Below are positions 6,861-9,909 of a DNA stretch of 9,909 bases, piece by piece. Below the pieces are notes generated by a model. It made no database searches, was not told the origin of the DNA, and worked only from the letters and a program-made list of their open reading frames with translations. The stretch lies in contig JBCCBB010000103.1 in the NCBI GenBank assembly GCA_039814545.1, positions 1 to 9,909 of the forward strand, written 5' to 3'. The DNA is from CALBPI01 sp039814545 (GTDB lineage Bacteria > Pseudomonadota > Gammaproteobacteria > Steroidobacterales > Woeseiaceae). Within the stretch, counting starts at the first letter, position 1; the number at the start of each line of letters is the position of its first letter. The position numbers were made by a program, and so were the translations under genes.

Positions 6861-8005
6861 CGCTCCAAATACGCCTTCACAAGCGGATCAATAACTTCAT
6901 AGACATCCGCCTCATCGCGCCGCAGGAAGTCTTTGCCGAGCAGCACGTCCACAGCCTGATTCATCGACGACGCGGCCATACCCGCAGCGGCCAGAAACTC
7001 CTTCGACGTCGGCCTCGATGTTGGCCGGCGGGCCAACGCGGCCAACACGGCACGCTGATTCGTCGACAGGGTGCTGAGCGCCAAGTGAATCTCGTGGCGC
7101 TCCTTCTCGAGCAGACTGTCCCAGAGCGCGGTGACGTCGGCAGGCTTCGGCGGATTGCGATGCCGCCAAAGCTCCAGGCAGAGCAAATTGACGTAGAAGG
7201 GATGCCGATCGGTGACCTCGAGAATACGTTCTGCGGACGCCTCGCCAAGCTGTTTCTGCCAGCGCGCCTTGGCTGCATCCGCGAAGTAGGCGTGGTAGTG
7301 CTCGGCGGCAATGCGCCCCACGTTGAGCCGCCGGCAGAGCTTATAGAGCGGCCGCTTCCGGTTCTCGAACATCTGCTGCAACAGCGTGCGCTCGCTGCCC
7401 AGGAACACAAAGCTCGTGGCCTTGGTGCGCTGCGCGACGTTGCGGATGGCGCCTTCAATGGCGTGCTGCCGGTCGATGAGCGCAATCTGCTGGAATTCAT
7501 CGAGGATGAGCACGGCGCGACGACCGTAGGCTTCAGCGGCACGGTCCAGGGCGAGCAACACCTCGTTGATGCTGGCGGCCGAGGGCTCGGCAGTGAACAG
7601 CTCGATCGAGATACCCTTGCTGCCCAGCGTCACCTTGGGTTTGAAGGCATCAAAGATCTCGAGCAACGCATCCATGGCCTTGCGCCGCTTGGGCACAAAC
7701 TGTGCCGTGAGCCGGCCCACGGCATCGCGGATCGCCTTGTCGAGCGTTGTGATGTTGTGCACCACGAACAAGTCCACGCTCTCGGTGTGCACCTTGACGT
7801 TGCGCTTGCGCCCAAGCTCGAGGGCGACCTGGCTGACGAGACTCGTTTTGCCGAATCTCCGGACACCCATGATCCAGGTGTGCGAGCCAGAAAGGATGTT
7901 CTGCGCCAGTTCGGTGCGCTCCGCATTCCGATTGCAAAACGCCGCACCCGTCGCAATACCGATGGGAAACAGTGTGTCGCCGATACGTGATGGCGCGGTA
8001 GGCAT
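6857..8005 (-). CDS. P-loop ATPase of the ATPase_2/STAND-like AAA group with C-terminal winged helix
   Basis: This 382-residue cytoplasmic protein has Walker A GVRRFGKTS at residues 47-55 (Lys53, Thr54), Walker B AVLILDE at 164-170, a sensor-like FLGSERT at 201-207, and a TDRHPFYVNLL segment at 265-275 that matches the usual post-sensor block. The GxRRxGKTSL form, the FQQI following Walker B and the final winged-helix-like region (about 305-382, ending DPLVKAYLER) are typical of the ATPase_2 (archaeal-type ATPase) and related STAND families. Many members are regulators or parts of mobile or stress modules, but a specific role cannot be read here. The ATG at 8005 is chosen because AGGGAG lies eight bases upstream; a GTG at 8026 would place that SD inside the gene. 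The gene diverges from the metallo-hydrolase gene across an AT-rich region with a dyad. Function is unknown; family confidence is good. Confidence 0.85.
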   Translation of the reverse strand: MPTAPSRIGDTLFPIGIATGAAFCNRNAERTELAQNILSGSHTWIMGVRRFGKTSLVSQVALELGRKRNVKVHTESVDLFVVHNITTLDKAIRDAVGRLTAQFVPKRRKAMDALLEIFDAFKPKVTLGSKGISIELFTAEPSAASINEVLLALDRAAEAYGRRAVLILDEFQQIALIDRQHAIEGAIRNVAQRTKATSFVFLGSERTLLQQMFENRKRPLYKLCRRLNVGRIAAEHYHAYFADAAKARWQKQLGEASAERILEVTDRHPFYVNLLCLELWRHRNPPKPADVTALWDSLLEKERHEIHLALSTLSTNQRAVLAALARRPTSRPTSKEFLAAAGMAASSMNQAVDVLLGKDFLRRDEADVYEVIDPLVKAYLER

Positions 8006-8013
8006 CGCGAGTA

Positions 8014-8019
8014 CTCCCT
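8014..8019 (-). promoter_or_regulatory. Ribosome binding site deciding the ATPase start
   Basis: The minus strand reads AGGGAG with eight bases to the ATG at 8005. It supports this ATG over the in-frame GTG at 8026. Confidence 0.6.
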
Positions 8020-8050
8020 GCTGCACGAAGTGGCGTTTCGTGACTTACGA

Positions 8051-8083
8051 TTCATAACTAATGTTTCATAGTATATGAAATAT
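8051..8083. promoter_or_regulatory. Symmetric divergent promoter/operator candidate between ATPase and metallo-hydrolase genes
   Basis: In an AT-rich island, TTCATA (8051-8056) and TATGAA (8074-8079) are reverse complements 17 bases apart. Each strand therefore reads the same -35-like TTCATA and -10-like TATGAA, both four-of-six matches to sigma70 consensus. Overlapping this is a dyad, TTTCATA-GTA-TATGAAA (8064-8080), perfect over seven base pairs and extendable to ten with one mismatch (8061-8083). Plus-strand transcription would start near 8086, upstream of the ATG at 8156; minus-strand transcription would start near 8044, upstream of the ATG at 8005. The dyad could bind a dimeric regulator. 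This is motif inference only. Confidence 0.4.
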
Positions 8084-8155
8084 TCTCGCGTCGCGCGCGT
8101 TGCGAATCAGCTGCACGCTTTGACATGCGCAACACTCCCAACACACCATGCGCGC

Positions 8156-9106
8156 ATGATCCTGAGATGCCTGCTCCTGCTCTGGTGTTTCCTGCCCGCC
8201 GCTGTGGCAACGGCTAGCGACTGCGAGGTCTCGCTGCTCGTGCTCGGCGCCGGCCAGGATGCGGGCGCGCCGCAAATCGGAAACTCAGCAGATCCGGGTT
8301 GGCGGAACCCAGCACTGCGGTTGACCGCCACCGCGCTTGCAGTGGTCGACCATGCCAACGACAAGCGCTACCTGTTCGAGGCAACACCGCACCTGACCGC
8401 GCAACTGCAGCGACTCGACAGCATGGCGCCGTCGGCAGCACCCGGGCTGGGCATCGACGGCATCTTTATCACCCACGCCCACATCGGCCACTACGCGGGG
8501 CTCATGTATCTAGGTCGCGAAGCGGCCGGCGCTCGAGAGGTTCCTGTCTGGGTGATGCCACGCCTCGCCGACTACCTGCGCCGCAATGGCCCCTGGTCGC
8601 AACTCGTCGCGCTCGAGAACATCCGCATTTCCGAATTAACGCAGGCCACACCCAAGAAGCTCTCGGGCGGTATCACCGTGACGCCACAGCTCGTGCCGCA
8701 CCGCGACGAGTTCTCGGAAACGGTGGCCTTCATCGTCCGAACGAATGGGCAGTCATTTCTGTTTGTGCCCGACATCGACAGCTGGGACACGTGGGCGGAG
8801 GACTACGACACGGCGCTCGAAGACGTCGTCGCAAGCGTCGACTACGCGTTCCTGGATGCGACCTTCTTTGACGACAACGAACTTCCGGGGCGCGATATGA
8901 GCAAGATCCCGCACCCGCGTGTGGCGGCCACCGTGAAGCGCCTGCAGCACCTGCCTGACGCGGCTCGTTCACGCGTTCATTTCATTCACTACAACCACAG
9001 CAACCCGATCCGCGATCCCGCGTCCGAGGCGACGCATTGGGTTCTGGGCCAGGGATTCAGCATCGCGCGTGAGGGCGACCAGCTTTGCCTCGCAGTACAA
9101 AATTGA
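8156..9106 (+). CDS. PqqB-like metallo-beta-lactamase-fold hydrolase, exported
   Basis: This 316-residue protein has a signal peptide (MILRCLLLLWCFLPAAVATA, cleavage probably after about residue 20), so it should act in the periplasm or be secreted. The metallo-beta-lactamase core shows THAHIGHYAG with His107, His109 and His112; the Asp of canonical HxHxDH is Gly111. Further likely metal ligands are His182 (VPHRDE), Asp235 (FLDATFFDD) and His278 (FIHYNHSNP). The spacing and the last two blocks resemble PqqB of pyrroloquinoline quinone biosynthesis, but no other pqq gene is present and PqqB is normally cytoplasmic. A PqqB-related hydrolase of unknown substrate is the safest name. The frame is open from an ATG at 8075, but that start lies in the putative promoter and would put 27 residues before the signal peptide. 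Neither ATG has a clear SD, so the start is uncertain. Confidence 0.85.
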   Translation: MILRCLLLLWCFLPAAVATASDCEVSLLVLGAGQDAGAPQIGNSADPGWRNPALRLTATALAVVDHANDKRYLFEATPHLTAQLQRLDSMAPSAAPGLGIDGIFITHAHIGHYAGLMYLGREAAGAREVPVWVMPRLADYLRRNGPWSQLVALENIRISELTQATPKKLSGGITVTPQLVPHRDEFSETVAFIVRTNGQSFLFVPDIDSWDTWAEDYDTALEDVVASVDYAFLDATFFDDNELPGRDMSKIPHPRVAATVKRLQHLPDAARSRVHFIHYNHSNPIRDPASEATHWVLGQGFSIAREGDQLCLAVQN

Positions 9107-9146
9107 TCCCATTCGCTCATATGTGACACACTGAAGCGGCGTGTGC

Positions 9147-9154
9147 AGGGGGAG
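9147..9154 (+). promoter_or_regulatory. Strong ribosome binding site of the terminal membrane-protein gene
   Basis: AGGGGGAG lies seven bases before the ATG at 9162. It is among the best SD sequences in the window and fixes the start of the partial gene that follows. The 9107-9161 gap shows no clear promoter or terminator, so this gene may be co-transcribed with the metallo-hydrolase gene. Confidence 0.65.
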
Positions 9155-9161
9155 TGTGGGG

Positions 9162-9909
9162 ATGCCTGTCCTGCAAAAAATACGCAGTCTCTGGGAACGA
9201 CCCTGGATTCGGGTGGGACTGTTTGGCGGTCTGTTCGCCGTTTTTGTGCGCCTCTTCGACGGGCGTAACTGCTCTGTCACGCTCAGCACACCCGATCTTG
9301 CGAATTTCTTCGTGCCGCCCGACGCGTGGACTGGGTTCTACGGCGCCGAGAAACTACGCGAATTGTTGGAACCCATCGCACAGTCTGGCCGTTCACACTA
9401 CGCGCTCACCCAGGTCACGCTCGACGTCGCCTTTCCTGCGTTCTACGTGCTCGCACTCGTTCTGGCGTTGCGATGGGTATTCCCGGCGGGCAACCGTTGG
9501 CGCATGTTTGCGCATGTGGTGCCGATCGCGGCCGGTGTCGCAGACCTGCTCGAGAACGTCACCACAGCCTGGATCGCCTGGCAGGGTGACTACGGCAGTG
9601 CGATTGGCGCCGCAGCGGGCGTCTTCACCGGCATCAAGTGGATCGCGCTTGTCCTCTCGCTCGCGTTGCTCGTGCTTGGCTACCTCATCGTGCACACCAG
9701 TCGCTCGCGCCGGCTGCTGCAACACCTGTTCTTTATTCGCATCCCGTTTCTGCTGGGCCTGCTCGTGATCGCGCTGTCGGTGCTGGGCCAGAGCCAGCAG
9801 TGCGAGGCGCCCTCGGCGAAACCCACGGGCCTTGCCACGGTGCAAAACCTGCTCTCGGTCGACAACACGATCCAGTATGGCTTCGCAGTCTTCTGCGCGT
9901 TCATCGCCT
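9162..9909 (+). CDS. Multi-pass membrane protein of unknown function, 3' end cut by window
   Basis: The open frame runs 249 codons to the window end without a stop. Hydrophobic segments are near residues 18-30 (VGLFGGLFAVFV), 88-105 (VAFPAFYVLALVLALRW), 116-128, 145-175 (GVFTGIKWIALVLSLALLVLGYLIV) and 190-208 (FFIRIPFLLGLLVIALSVLG), with another starting at the cut end, so at least five membrane spans are likely. The motif ADLLENVTTAW follows the third segment. The arrangement of LDVAFPAFY, then PIAAGVADLLEN, then a further span recalls small conserved hypothetical membrane proteins, but I cannot name a family. Cys37 and Cys216 are outside the clear spans. The gene lies 55 bases downstream of the metallo-hydrolase gene on the same strand and may be co-transcribed. 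No function is claimed. Confidence 0.8.
   Translation, partial: MPVLQKIRSLWERPWIRVGLFGGLFAVFVRLFDGRNCSVTLSTPDLANFFVPPDAWTGFYGAEKLRELLEPIAQSGRSHYALTQVTLDVAFPAFYVLALVLALRWVFPAGNRWRMFAHVVPIAAGVADLLENVTTAWIAWQGDYGSAIGAAAGVFTGIKWIALVLSLALLVLGYLIVHTSRSRRLLQHLFFIRIPFLLGLLVIALSVLGQSQQCEAPSAKPTGLATVQNLLSVDNTIQYGFAVFCAFIA

Noticed and set aside
7085..7990. 301-codon plus-strand open frame opposite the ATPase gene
   Set aside because: Its composition is typical of an antisense shadow; the minus strand carries Walker A and B motifs and a good SD.
8120..8125. Perfect TTGACA -35 box upstream of the metallo-hydrolase gene
   Set aside because: No acceptable -10 follows at 16-19 bases, and any start there would fall at or past the ATG at 8156.
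8075..8155. Earlier ATG (8075) for the metallo-hydrolase
   Set aside because: It would bury the signal peptide 27 residues inside, lacks an SD, and lies within the putative promoter. It is not fully excluded because ATG 8156 also lacks an SD.
9127..9145. CACAC/GTGTG inverted repeat as a terminator after the metallo-hydrolase gene
   Set aside because: The stem is five base pairs with a nine-base loop and no following T tract.

Overview
This is a GC-rich bacterial window, most likely from a proteobacterium. That rests on coding style, Shine-Dalgarno (SD) sequences and protein families; nothing here fixes genus or species. It carries eight genes, two of them cut by the window edges. No RNA genes, insertion sequences or CRISPR arrays were seen.

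Region 1 (1-4591) is a compact minus-strand operon of four genes whose ends touch or overlap. In transcription order they encode a Rieske non-haem iron oxygenase alpha subunit, an HMG-CoA-synthase-like protein fused to a zinc-ribbon/OB-fold (DUF35) domain, an SCP-x-type thiolase, and a PECR/DECR-like short-chain dehydrogenase cut by the window start. A short divergent regulatory gap (4451-4591) separates it from a plus-strand acyl-CoA dehydrogenase gene (4592-5755). That gene is full length and well conserved but carries one in-frame TAA at codon 58. Together these five genes look like a catabolic module for a CoA-activated cyclic, terpenoid or steroid-like acid: hydroxylation, CoA-ester desaturation or reduction, and thiolytic C-C cleavage. 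The substrate is inferred only.

Region 2 (5736-8005) is on the minus strand and has an accessory feel. It holds a secreted cysteine-containing protein of unknown function, possibly with an NTR/TIMP-like N-terminal half, and an ATPase_2/STAND-like P-loop ATPase with a C-terminal winged helix. An 8-bp inverted repeat overlaps the ATPase stop codon.

Region 3 (8006-9909) begins with an AT-rich divergent promoter region containing a symmetric element. It is followed on the plus strand by a signal-peptide-bearing, PqqB-like metallo-beta-lactamase-fold protein and by a multi-pass membrane protein that runs off the window.

The most striking points are the degenerate catalytic residues of the HMG-CoA-synthase-like domain beside an apparently intact thiolase, the missing Ser/Tyr/Lys set in the SDR, the nonsense codon in the acyl-CoA dehydrogenase, and the self-symmetric promoter/operator at 8051-8083.
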